Part shown: positions 42,904-54,289 of the stretch, in pieces
Numbering within the stretch: position 1 is the stretch's first letter
Layout of the letters: each line of letters begins with the position of its first letter
NCBI RefSeq assembly: GCF_003589595.1
Contig: NW_020653726.1
Coordinates: 11,279,873 to 11,343,872 of the forward strand
Direction of reading: 5' to 3'
Length of the DNA stretch: 64,000 nucleotides
DNA from: Hyposmocoma kahamanoa
Taxonomy: Eukaryota; Arthropoda; Insecta; Lepidoptera; Cosmopterigidae
The notes under the pieces: model-generated
Told to the model about the DNA's origin: nothing
Seen by the model: only the letters and a program-made list of their open reading frames with translations
Database searches by the model: none
Program-made: the position numbers and the translations under genes

Positions 42904-45900
42904 TTACTTAAAAACTGATATAAAATTTTCAGTGTCATTGTAGTTAATTCTTTTTAACCAGTCTTGTACGGTTTTTTTTACATTGAAACTTGTTCATAGG
43001 ATATATAGAGAACCATTTATTTTATTATACAAATAGCTACCAAGAAAGCAAAAGAATCTGTGGGAGTGTTCAGTTCGAAACCGTTCAGTTGAACAAACAA
43101 TGTCTGCTCGTCTTTTGCTGGTTTGGAGTGTTGGGATATATGGTGTTAGTGAATGCTTTTTTATTACGGTTAGTAGTATGAATAGCTGGCGTATTGAAAG
43201 TACATCACATTTAGCAAGGAGTTCTGCTGTGGGAAAGCGAAAAGGTCGGGAAGTGCTAACTTTCAGAATGGCTCTTTGTGCTCTTTCTAAATTTAGCAAA
43301 GTATTTTTATGGGAGCCTCCCCAAGTTGTTATGCAGTATACAAACAGTGATTGACAAAGTGATAAATATACAGTTTTCAGTAGCTTTTCAGTGGCGACAT
43401 GTCTTAAATTTTTGAAAATATATATTAATTTTCGTGCTCTAGCTGTAAGACTTTCGATATGGGCCTTGAAATTTAAATATTTATTATACCTAAATATTTA
43501 ATGGTGCTTGTACTGCTTAGTTGAGGACATTTACAAGTACTTTCAGATAGCGAGTCAAAACAGTTATGAGGTAATATTGTACATGAATTTAAAGTCGGTT
43601 GGGTGAGTGAGTTATAGGACAACGTCATGTATTTAGTTTTTTCGGTATTTAGGGTCAGTAAGTTTTTTTATATCTCAAAGCCCGCTTGGGCTAATGGAAA
43701 GTGTCAGTCCAATTTTCAGCACTAAACAATAAAGCAGTGTCGTCAGCATAAGATATTATTTTACTATTGTTTGGTAGGGGGATGAGGCATAAATCATTAA
43801 TAAAAATGAGGAAAAGCAATGGTCCTACGATGCTGCCTTGCGGGATGCCATATTCGACGGTCAGTTCCTCACTTACAGTGTCACCTATCTTAACGTGTTG
43901 AGTCCTGTCAGTTAAATAACTTTTTAGAAGATTATGTGCATGTCCTCTTGTTCCTAAGCTGTATAATTTTTCAAGGAGAATTGGAATTGAGACTGTATCA
44001 AAAGCCTTTGCGAGGTCTAGGAATATAGCTAAGCACTTTTTTTTTTGAGTCAGTGTTTCTTACAATGTAGTCTGTTAGCTCATGCACTGCATCATCAGTC
44101 GATTTGTTAGTTCTGAAGCCGTATTGTGTAGGTGCCAGTAGTCTGTTCTTTTCTAAGTACTTTATTAGCCTGTTATAGATAAGTCTTTCTAGGATTTTAG
44201 AAATAGACGGTAGTATGGCAATGGGGCGATAGTTATTAAAGCAACTCTTATCTATCTCCATTTTTATGGACCGGTCTGATAAGGGCCTTTTTTAAAATAT
44301 GGGGAAATATTCCTTTTAAAAAGCACTGGTTGAATAAATATGTAAGTGGAGGTATTAAATGTTGCTTTTATGTCTTAATGAATGAAGAGGGTATTTCGTC
44401 AATTCCAGTTGCACAATTATTTCTCAATGTCATAATAATTTTTTTTACTTCAGATTCGTCAGTATCAAATAGGGCAAAAGAATGCGAAATAGCCATGCAG
44501 GAATGATGCTGGGTGTGACATTGATAATTATTGTTGTGAAGTTTCGCCTTTTCCGCTAAATTTCGACCAATATTAGCAAATAAATTATTTGCGGAATTAA
44601 CTAAAATTGCTGCGGTAGTTGTATTTGCAATCAGCTGATGTGCTGACGAATTAATGTTATTCGTATTAGTAATATTTTTGATGACTTTCCATAATTTTTT
44701 CTTGTTTTGACCTGCATTTTGTATTTCTGTCTGTTCATATTTGCGTTTTAATTTCTTAAGTAGATTGTTACAATAATTACGGAATCTAAAATAAGTTATT
44801 TTGAGAACTTCATTTTCTGGGTTTTTCGTAAATTTTTTATGAAGTTTATCACGATGCCTTATACAGCGTAAAAGTCCCGGAGTAATCCATGGTTTAATAA
44901 TTTCATTTCGTCGAGATAACAATATGGAACGTGTATTTCTGTCAATAATGTTTGTTAAGGACGAAATAAGATAGTCCGTTGATACATTTACGTCGTCTGT
45001 ACCGTAAATAGGCGTTAAGTCTAAGTTGTCTAGAAAATGAAAATGGTAACCCCACTAAAATTTGGAATTTCCTTAAGTCGCTTGGAGTTGGTAAATCTCA
45101 TAGTAATAATTCTTCTTTAGACCTGAATCTAGATACCCTTAACAATCACTTTTCATCTGCGCCTGTCTTTGACTGTTCAGTCAAGGACAACACTTTGCTA
45201 TATCTTTCATCTTTACCAACTCCTGACTATTCATCTTTTGTTCTTAATCAATTTACTGACTGTGATGTTAAGAAAAACGTTTTAGCTATCGCTTCCAATG
45301 CTGTAGGCAGTGATTGCATTAGTCGTAATATGATCATTCCGCTCCTCGATCTCCTCACTCCCGTCATAACTAAAATCCTTAATAAATCTGTCTCTACCTG
45401 TGTTTTCCCCTCTGCCTGGAAAGACGCTTATGTCATTCCATTACCAAAAAAAACCAAACCAAACTGCCCTTCAGACTACCGTCCTATTTCAATTCTTCCT
45501 TTCCTGTCGAAAGTCCTAGAAAAGCTTGTTCACTGTCAGTTGACTAATTTCGTAAACAGGAACAACCTTTTCAATCCTCTCCAGTCTGGTTTCCGCATTG
45601 GTCATAGTACGACTACTGCACTCACGAAAATCACTGATGACATCCGTTTGGGTATGGAAAATCAACAATTGACTGTGCTGACACTCCTTGACTTCAGTAA
45701 TGCCTTCAATTGTGTTGACTTTGACCTATTATTGGAGGCATTGCGTATTCTTAACATATCTCCAGCAGTTATTGATTGGTTTCGAAGCTACCTCTGTGGA
45801 CGTCGGCAGTGTGTACGCAATGAGAATTCTTTCTCTACGTGGTGCGATATTTCCGCCGGTGTCCCGCAGGGTGGCGTCCTTTCTCCTCTCTTATTTTCTT

Positions 45901-47990
45901 TGTTTATTAACTCTATCACACAATCCCTCACTTCTTCTTATCATCTTTATGCTGATGACCTCCAGATTTACACCCAGTCGTCTATTCAAGACTTACCACG
46001 TGCCATTAGTACTACCAATGTGGACCTTGAATCCATTCGTCAATGGAGTCAGTCCTTTGGCCTTAAAGTTAATCCATCCAAAACACAATCGATTATTATA
46101 GGTAGCACTTGGTTCAATTCTCGTCTAAATCTAGCCTCCTTACCCCCTGTGGTTTTCGATGGTGTCTGTATTCCTTATTTGGATACAGTCAGGAATTTGG
46201 GGGTAATTTTTGATAAATGTCTGACTTGGAAGCCGCAAGTTGCTGAGGTTAGCAGGAAGGTGTTTGGTGCGCATTTCTCTCTGAGAAGGCTTAAAAACTT
46301 TTTGCCGACTAAAACCAAAATTACTCTGGCCCAGAGCATTCTCCACCCGATACTGGACTATGCAGATGTTTGCTACCCAGATTTGTCAGTAACTCTGCTC
46401 AATAAATTGGAACGGCTCCAAAATATGTGTGTTAGGTTCATCTTCGGACTACGTAAGTTTGAATTTCCCAATTTCGCGCACAAATTAAATGGCTGCCCAT
46501 CCATCGGCGTAGAGATCTTCATATTCTTTCACTTCTCTTTCCAATTCTGTTCTATCCCTTTACGCCTTCTTATCTTAAAGATCGCTTTACTTTCCACTCT
46601 TCTACACTCTGTCGTCCCCTTCGCTCCTCTGATACTCTCTTACTTAACTTGCCCTCTCATACCTCTAACTTTTATTCCAACTCTTTTACCATTTCTGCGA
46701 TCAGATTGTGGAATTCTCTCCCTGAATCGATTCGACGATCCCCTTCTCTTGATTCCTTCAAACAACGTGTCAAGGATCACTTCCTCAACTCCTAAATTTC
46801 GTCTGTTCTCTACTATCCTTTCATTTATTTCCTACATTTGTACTTCATTTTTCTTTTTCTATTAAAAGTATATAAGCATTTAATATTATTGTGTATTTAT
46901 TGTTATGTATGTATTAATAATATTATTGTTATTTGTATGTATATGTATATTAATCTACGGATATGTATATATTTTTATTATTACTTATTATGTAGTGTAC
47001 TTATGATGATATTCTTTGGTTGCACCCCTTTTGCATATCCGAAATGTCTATCCTAAGGTTGCCTGGAAGAAATTGCTACATAGCAATAAGGCCGCCTGTT
47101 GCACATTGACTTACTACTACTATTATACTTAAGCTTTTGTATTGTATTTTAATTGTAATTTTATGTGCAATAAAGAATATTTCATTCATTCATTCATTTC
47201 ATTCATTGTCTAGGTCATGCACCACGCCGGCATTTTGCAGAGTGGTGTGTTTTGTGATAACATTAGACTTATTATAACATTTTTGCAGAGACAACAATAT
47301 AGAGTTGTGGTCAGTTATGGAAGAATTTAATACTAAAGTTTTCACGGGTGTTTTATTTTTGGCTAGTATATGGTCCAAACAGTTTTTATTTCTGGTTGGA
47401 AGAAAATGGGTCGGTAAATAGCCGAAACAGGCTGCAAATGTTAAATATTCGTATGAATTATGATCGATGTTTCCCGACTTAATGTCTATGTTTAAATCAC
47501 CGATCACATATACATTTATAAATGAGGTTAAATTTCGTAAAATAATAGCAAGTGATTCTAAAAAGTTAGTAATGTTATGATAACGAGAACGGTAAATGGC
47601 CACTATCGCGGTATCGTTTCCAATCTTCGTAATGAGGCAGTTACCATCTACAATGACGGGTTCCTCTGTTATAATATTAGTAATTGTTTTTTTAATATAT
47701 AAAATAACACCACCATTTTGTAAAATATTAGTTTTTTTAGTAGAATAAGTGTCATATCCAGCTAGTTGGGGAGTGGAGGAAGCAAAAGATAACCAGCATT
47801 CAGTTAAAACTATTATATATCGATATCAATATTGATCTGACTTAATAAGGTTAACAAACTATTAAAATTACAGTTAATGCTACGGATATTTTGTGACAAG
47901 ATATTATGGCTGCAGTTGATATTAGGAATGATTGTGGAACATTGGAAGGAAGTGTCTAGGTCATTTACAAAATCGTTTGTTACATTACCC
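42904..47990 (-). pseudogene. LINE family J ORF2 (endonuclease-RT), broken and interrupted
   Basis: The endonuclease part (about 47990-47224) includes YVIGDLNIDIKSG, LPTRNKNCLDHIL and SSITDHNSILLSL. After the inserted LINE, the linker at 45025-44368 has SRRNEIIKPWITPGLL. The RT part has CFNNYRPIAILPSISKILER, APTQYGFRTNKSTDDAVHEL, a SYADDTALLF box near 43750, and KYLGI. The C-terminal domain at about 43299-42904 has CDVLSIRQLFILLTVIKKHS and RFFCFLGSYLYNKIN. Stops and frame changes lie near 44366, 44260 and 43990, among others. It cannot retrotranspose. Confidence 0.8.
45034..47215 (+). pseudogene. LINE family K, 5'-truncated insertion with perfect 8-bp target duplication
   Basis: The flanks are TTGTCTAG at 45026-45033 and 47216-47223. 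The ORF2 fragment starts in the linker before the RT (PTKIWNFLKSLGVGKS). RT motifs: DYRPISILPFLSKVLEKL, NPLQSGFRIGHSTTTAL, LDFSNAFNCVDFD, AGVPQGGVLSPLLFS and YADDLQIYT. A small deletion near 46462 shifts the frame, after which QIKWLPIHRRRDLHIL and TISAIRLWNSLPES continue to a stop at 46793-46795. The tail is an ATTC repeat (about 47181-47215). Apart from the one frameshift, the RT region is open, so this is a young insertion. Confidence 0.9.
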
Positions 47991-48049
47991 TTCCTGTGCT
48001 ATATTGTCTTGCTGTGCGGCGCTCTAGGCGCCCTCATAATCTATGGAAT

Positions 48050-49243
48050 TTAAATATCTGGCTTCAGCACTTTTTCTCGCTGGGCACAGCGCATCTCCCT
48101 TCCTATGTTGGCTTGGTTTGTTGTACCGCTAACAAGAAGCACATTTAGGTGGATCCTGCAGTTTCGAGCAATCTTTAATTGACCTACGCAACCGCAGTGG
48201 CCACAAGTAGAGTCGGTGTCTCTACAGTATTTTGCGGAATGTCCATACTGCTGACATTTGTAACATCTAGTTACGATCGTGAAGTCCCTAACGGGGCAGG
48301 ATGTCCAGTTTATAAACACGCGCTCCTGTTGGATTACCATTTTTCTCGTATCTGCAATTACTTCCAATATAAAGTTGCAATATGATGAGTCCTTTTTTCC
48401 AGATTTGTGACTCAACTTGATTGAGTTCAAAAACTTATCACGTTGCACGTGTGGATATTTGTCAGATATGTTCTGCTCAAATAGGCACTCCAGCACCTCC
48501 TTCTCAGGAGTAGAGGTGGGCACCCCTAATAATATTATTTTAGGTCTTTTTTTAATTTTATCCTCTATTTTTAGGCCTGAATTTTTCAGTTGCTCCGATT
48601 GCTTCAGCTTCTCGAGGTCATCTTTCCCTTCAGCACTGATTACGATACCTCCGTCTTTAGTTTTTCTCATGCCTCGGATGTGCAACTTCAGTTCTTCAGG
48701 CTTAATTATAGCTTGTATGAGCTTTTTTGTATCCTCGCTTGACTTCTCTTTATTTGTCGGGTAAACAGTAATGCTTTTGGTGCTGGATGGACGTAGAATT
48801 GAGTTGTTCCCCTTTTTAAGAATGTCGGCAAAGGATGTATTCTGTGCTGCCATATTTGGAGCCGATCGTATGCATTCTTTCAAATCTGCAAGATGGTCTT
48901 TTATTTGGACAGAGATTCCTTTCTGGTCGTTATAATTTTGGATAACAATTTGCGACGAAATATATTTTTGCTTCAGGGACTGGTATTTTACGGCTAACTG
49001 CGAAACTCCCCCCATAACGCTTCTGCTTAAGCTGCTTATTTTAAATTTTCGTTCTGAATTGAGCTTACCATCATTAGAAATGCTGCATATATCATTCAGG
49101 CATCACTCGATTGTAGTTAGCCACTACTCTATTTCTGCAGTTGATACTGCTTCAGTTGTTGGTATTGGAGTTGGGATTTCTTCTTGTCGTCTCGGGGGCG
49201 GACTCCTGCTTGTCATCGTACTCCGACTAAATGGACTATCCAT
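48050..49243 (-). pseudogene. LINE family J ORF1 (Gag-like, zinc knuckles)
   Basis: The ATG at 49243 begins MDSPFSRSTMTSRSPPPRR. An in-frame stop follows after AEIE and the frame changes, then a long open part (49015-48050). It holds an RNA-binding-like middle region (IKPEELKLHIRGMRKTKDGG, PKIILLGVPTSTPEKEVLEC) and CCHC knuckles CYKCQQYGHSAKYC and CGHCG. This architecture is typical of Jockey-clade ORF1 proteins, which package the LINE RNA. It is non-functional as read because of the early stop. Confidence 0.8.
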
Positions 49244-49435
49244 TTTGAAATCAGAAATCACTATAGAAAACGTATCATTACGCCAATAGCCGCGCGATCA
49301 TCATGCGCTGACACAGATTTACGCGGAAGCTATATTGACACAGTTTTGAAATTTATTGTTATTAAAAAAAGAACGAAATTTATACAATTTGCAGAAGGCA
49401 CGTACGACTGCAAACGCGACCGAACATACTCTTCA

Positions 49436-49460
49436 AGAAACCTGATATTAGTGTCATCAT
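49436..49460. repeat. Fold-back repeat C, right end beyond LINE J
   Basis: AGAAACCTGATATTAGTG complements 42397-42420, showing that LINE J lies within the palindrome. Confidence 0.7.
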
Positions 49461-50017
49461 TTAAAAAAACGTATGTCTGAGACTCATTCAATTATTGTTT
49501 TCTTTAGTGCAAAGTAATACATAAGACAGATTTATTATATCAATATAATAAGACGCCATAACTTCGTGAGGTAGACAAGGGTTCTCGAATTTTCAACTTG
49601 TATTGCTGATAAATATTACGTAGGGAATATACCTAATTATTAACTAGGTAATAATGAACTTGGACACGCAATTTCAAATACTTTGGTTACCTTATTTAAA
49701 AGTACATGTCCAAAATATAACATTTTAAGTGCTTTTTATATATTTTTTAAATAAATCTTCAATATTATTCTAGTTAGTGAATTAATAAAAAATATAATAT
49801 TATATCGATATAAATACCTTATGAACATGTCTTATTATTAGGATTCTATAATAGAATTGTGGATAACAGATTCGCGTTAGAATTTTCGCTATGTTGCCGC
49901 TCTGACCACGTAACATAAATAGTACGAGCACATTTGCGCGTGTGCAGATAGCGCCTTGCTGTATGTAGTAGTAGTAGGTAAATAATTTACGGCTGTTGTA
50001 TGGAGTGTCCGGGGTGT
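49461..50017. other. AT-rich spacer
   Basis: No supported feature. Confidence 0.35.
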
Positions 50018-50224
50018 GGTCAATGTCAAGTCAAAAACTGGTGGGAATGATCTTAGTGACACTGCCACTACACTCTGAGACACAAGTTTACAAGTTCCAT
50101 GTGCCTGTAATATCACCAGCACCCTTACCCTTCTAAACCGGAATGCAGTAATGCTTACATCACTGCTTGGCGGCAGAAATAAGGTAAGGTAGCAGTACTT
50201 CCCTGGACAAACTCTTTGACACGG
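50018..50224 (-). repeat. Family A dispersed repeat (copy A4)
   Basis: The reverse complement matches the left two thirds of the family (GGGAAGTACTGCTACCTTAC through CTTGTAAACTTGTGTCTCAG). A B-box-like GGGTTCGATTCC on the minus strand follows at about 50248-50262, possibly another SINE scrap. Confidence 0.7.
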
Positions 50225-50289
50225 AACCAGTGATCCGTGGATCCGGCTGGAATCGAACCCAACTGAGTTACAGAACGAACCAGCGACTT

Positions 50290-51237
50290 TACAAATTATC
50301 TATGTGCTTGTTGTAAATCTTTGTATTTAGTTTTAAATGGGTTTTAACAACTTTTTTACCATAGGGAAATCTATGTAAGTTTTTCTTCATACATTTTCGA
50401 ATCGAAGGAATTTTCTTTATGTTCGATCTTTGTTTTAATAATTATAATAAACTAGTGGAATAATTTCACAAAAGTTAATTCAATTCCTGGTAATAAAACA
50501 TCGTGATATTCAATAAATTAATATTTATTCTTTATAAGTACGTTATTTCAAAGTTTTAATTCAGAACTTTTGAAACATGACAGTTTGTGTACCAGCTCAC
50601 AGCTTAGTAATTACATTAATGTATATGAATGGCTCGTGTTGCCTGCGGTTCTAGTCGAGTGAACTTATTTCATTTAGGTGTAGTGATGACTTATTAAGTT
50701 TTCAGTTTCTCCACTGTAAGAGTAGTTTCCACTTTTTACCTCATCTTACATTGTTGCATTGATTTGAGACCGCTTTGGGTAAAATTATAGTTTACGCTAA
50801 CTCAGTCTCAGAAGTGTTTGTTACTTTTTGAATTTTTTGACGTATAATCTCTAAAATCCACTCAGCTGATTTTAACGTTTGTAGTTTTAGACTCTACGTC
50901 ATTGTGAATACATATTTACATCAAATCTGCCTAACATAGCTAAAGAAAAAATCGGTCAAAATTCTCCACGGAAGAGCATTAACTACGTCATTTAAAGGTG
51001 GCTCCACATTTGTGACAATGCAACGCGCCGAGACTCCGTGATATGGTGACATGTTACGGGTACTTGCTAGATAAACGTGGACGGACTGTGACAATTCCAT
51101 AGACTGTGACATTTCAATGCATCGAGACTCCATGATTCTGACGTCTCACGATAGGTACTTGATTTATTGTGGATTTATTATTTTTATTTTTATTCATATT
51201 TAAAAAATATATCACTCACAATCATTACATCTCAGAG
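50290..51237. other. Spacer, nothing recognised
   Basis: No gene or RNA is seen. Two similar blocks, CGCCGAGACTCCGTGATATG (about 51027) and CATCGAGACTCCATGATTCT (about 51120), hint at a short imperfect direct duplication. Confidence 0.3.
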
Positions 51238-51405
51238 TCATGGGTGCAACGACAGTGCCCTGCGGGATGTTTGCAATTTAAATCTTTGAGTGGCATTGCA
51301 GCTGTTTAGCTGTTTATGTATAGGCTTGTCGTTTACCATCTGGCGCTCACACGACTTGTTAAAAAACTCCTCCATCACCGCCATCTTTACTTAAAAAAGG
51401 GAATT
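51238..51405 (+). repeat. Family A dispersed repeat, 3' half (copy A5)
   Basis: It matches the family from the CAGTGCC-CTC block to the CTCACACGACTTGTT region. Confidence 0.6.
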
Positions 51406-51714
51406 TCCTGTACTATAAGTACCAGAGCAACGAAATATAGTAATAACTTCAGAGACACTACCTAAAACACTAGTGTTAGAAAGTTAGAAAATTACTTTTT
51501 TTCAAACTTGTTTTATTGAAATATAATTAAAAAAAAAGGGTATTAAGGGAATACTTACGAGCGCCCGCCGTTGCGAAAAACGTCTATGACGAGAAAGGAC
51601 GTGATTTTGTTTTGTTTGGATCTATAGTATATTATATACTAGTAAATACTTACCATTCATTTGTTGAACTAAATTATAACTACTTTGTAAAAAAACACCG
51701 CAAAAGTTCCTGGA

Positions 51715-51862
51715 ATTACATCTATTTGCCAAGTTTTATTGAAATTGGTTACCGGAAAGTGCGCAAAACCGGATTCATCCCCTAGTTTGTCACATTTAGA
51801 GATGGAATATTTTCTTCAAATTTAAATGGGACCATTACCGAGGTACCCTCTTTCCAATAAAG
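51715..51862 (+). repeat. Family F repeat, partial copy (F4)
   Basis: It contains GGTTACCGGAAAGTGCGCAA and GGAATATTTTCTTCAAATTT like F1, but lacks the 3' end. Confidence 0.6.
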
Positions 51863-52849
51863 AAGTGGAGGAGAAGGTTCTAAGGTCGGAAGGTCGACTG
51901 TAATTTTTGTGTGTGTGTAAAGTATACACTTTTGTTCTAATATCGCCTCCAGTGCTACGGTACAAGATCCGTGAACGTGTAGCTTGATGTGCTGCTGTCA
52001 CCATGGACCAGTACACTATACTTAGTTCGTCTCGTCTGAAAGAATTAACATATTTTATGTTTTTACCGCTGCTTTATTTAGCAAGCTTAACAGAACCGAG
52101 GGGAGTATTATAAATATTCATGTATCTACTCGCTTACCTAGAAGTTACAATCTTAATCTTGTCTTGAATGCCTCTGTGAGAGAAGAGCTTTAAATATTAT
52201 TAACTTTGGTTCGTCGCTTGCGAAGTCTTGTGTAACACAGAAAAAGAGCGGGCAGTGCGCAGTGCTAAGAAATATACCAAGCCTACATGCCTGAGAGTCC
52301 GAAAGTCTGTACTACTCAAATGGAATTGGGTGGTTCCGCATAACAGTGAAATTGTTGAATCAATCATTTTGGAAAAAATATATACTAAAATTGAAGATAT
52401 ACTTTGATTACAATATGGTGTGAAAACACAATTCTTAAAAATTTTCATGATAGAAATTATCAACTGAACTAAATAGACTACGTATACTATACGATATCTA
52501 TTTTTCAAATGGCTTTCATTGAACCGTATTAGGTATTAGTACGGGAAAAATTTTAAAACGAGCTGAGGTTGTATCGAGGTAATTCCGTTGTTTAATAGTT
52601 AACACTGTGGACGCTTAATGAGGTGCTCTGAGTTTCATTCCCGGTAGGACCTATTTAAGAAACGAAATTTTAAAATCGTGATTGATCTGGGTGTTATAGG
52701 CTTATTTATAGGCCCCTGATGTTTGTTTTGCTACTCTGTTGTTCTAATGTGATATTCTGGTACATTCTTTATACTTTACAAAATTGCGTTACAGCTGTCC
52801 ACTTTTGAAAAGCCATAACAAAATCAATATTAAAAGTTTAGTAGAACTA
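51863..52849. other. Spacer, possible degenerate SINE
   Basis: A weak tRNA-like stretch (GAGTTTCATTCCCGG near 52628) may be a decayed SINE. The minus ORF at 52508-52200 is unrecognised. Confidence 0.25.
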
Positions 52850-53097
52850 CTTGTAAATGAGTTCGTCCAGGGAAGTATGACATCATATCTAGTTTTACCG
52901 CCATCCAGTAAGTGACCATGAAGTAAGGGTGCTGGTGAAATTACAGGCACATGGGACTTGTCAACTTTATGTATCAGGGTGACAGGCGCAGTGGCAGTGC
53001 CTTTCAGAATGTTGAGTTTTGAAGCATTGAGTGACACTGCAATTGTCATGGGCAGGCGTGTCGCTTACCACCAGGCACTTAGTATCTTAAAAAAATA
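52850..53097 (+). repeat. Family A dispersed repeat (copy A6, internal deletion)
   Basis: It has AGTTCGTCCAGGGAAGTA, GGTGAAATTACAGGCACATG and GTGTCGCTTACCACCAGGCA. The part around the GTTCCGG block is missing. Confidence 0.7.
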
Positions 53098-53886
53098 ATG
53101 AAATGATTCTGTTCCGGTTGAGACAAGTAAACCTTCCTAATGTATCCTAGCTTATTATGTAGAAATAAGGGTAAAATGTTTTTACAGAGCTCTATGGAAA
53201 CATTGAACTGTTTGACTATTTTGACTCATCCGAAGAAAAGAGTCTGATGTGATTATACAACGAAAATATGATAAATACATAATCTCGTTATATAAAATAA
53301 GGGCTATCTGTAGGTGTTTTCATAATTTTTATATCTTATTTCGTTTCGGAGATATAAAATCGAACACCGGTCGATCTGATATTCACAGCGAAGAACAACG
53401 AACGAAATGTAGAATGTTCTGAGAATAAGCAGTTTTGAACATAGGCCTTTGTTCTATGGATTAGTCGATTTATTTGTTTCAATACAACAAAAAAACAATT
53501 CAACCTACTGTTTTCTAGCACTCTTTATTATAAGATAAATTCGGATTTAAAACTAGGAAAGTCATCCTTTTTCGAGATTAAAGCGTCCAACACAGACAAA
53601 ACCATTACATTAGCTTTTTCGTAGTTACAAGAACGAATATGCTTTTAAACAGAACCCTTATTTCTTAGTACCGCATAGTTTTTAGTTAAGACGGATTTGT
53701 GTGATTTGTAAAGCCAATAAGCCCATGTAACACAGAACAATAAATGCAGTAGAAGTGGTTAGTTAGCGCCCGACGCGTGTCAGGAGTAGGTCTCGTTAGA
53801 CCTACTTGAGCTCAGTCTGTCATTTTCGCTTTTTATGGTATGGTTGTGTTATTCTTTCGCGCAAATTCTCTAAAATCGTAGAAAAA
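53098..53886. other. Spacer, nothing recognised
   Basis: No supported gene or repeat. Confidence 0.3.
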
Positions 53887-53974
53887 TGCCTTATAGTGTT
53901 GTTTTGGAGTGCAAAAATGATAGCCGCACCAAAAATATTACCCGTAGTAGTATTTCATATCATCATCGGTTAGT
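53887..53974 (+). other. THAP-like N-terminal exon fragment
   Basis: The ATG at 53887 reads MPYSVVLECKNDSRTKNI and then SISYHH before a possible donor (GTTAGT). This resembles the start of a THAP domain (MP-C-V-x-C-x-N...SYHRFP), but the first Cys is replaced. A poly(T)-flanked retroposon follows at 54098. It may be a relic of a THAP gene or P-type transposase. Confidence 0.3.
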
Positions 53975-54097
53975 CTTATTTTAATAGATTTCTATTTTCT
54001 GTTTATCGAATTGATTTCTTGTACTGTAACAAACGAAAGCAAATATTATCCCAGAGCAATATGGTCAAGTTTTATCTTTTGGAGAACTAAGTAAACA

Positions 54098-54260
54098 TTT
54101 TTTTTTTTTTTTTTTTTATTGCGATTCGGCAAAATGACTGCACCGCGCCTGATGGAAAGTGCGAATACAGTCCAGAGATGAGAGTAACGGATGGAAAACA
54201 CAAATATCTTCACTCCGTCACTATCATTTTGCCGGTCTGGATAACATCTCGAATTTTCGT
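54098..54260 (-). mobile_element. Retroposon fragment with homopolymer end
   Basis: A run of about 20 T (54098-54117) is followed by ATTGCGATTCGGCAAAATGA and GCGCCTGATGGAAAGTGCGA. This layout resembles Bm1-type lepidopteran SINEs or a LINE 3' end on the minus strand, but the family is not certain. Confidence 0.45.
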
Positions 54261-54289
54261 CGCTAGTAGTAGCAAACAAAGATTTAGCG

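Larger units (their letters stand above)
42517..49430 (-). mobile_element. LINE family J, full-length copy (Jockey-type), split by another LINE
   Basis: It has a GATAA-repeat 3' tail (42523-42553), ORF2 (42904 to about 47990) and ORF1 (48050-49243), then a 5' UTR to about 49430. It sits in the right arm of fold-back C. The insertion at 45034-47215 divides ORF2 between endonuclease and RT; the halves join in frame. It has several stops and frameshifts. Confidence 0.85.

Noticed and set aside
46838..47056. 72-codon ORF in the LINE K 3' UTR
   Set aside because: Ile/Tyr-rich translation of AT-rich 3' UTR, after the ORF2 stop.
48417..48764. Plus-strand ORF antisense to LINE J ORF1
   Set aside because: Shadow of the zinc-knuckle ORF on the other strand.
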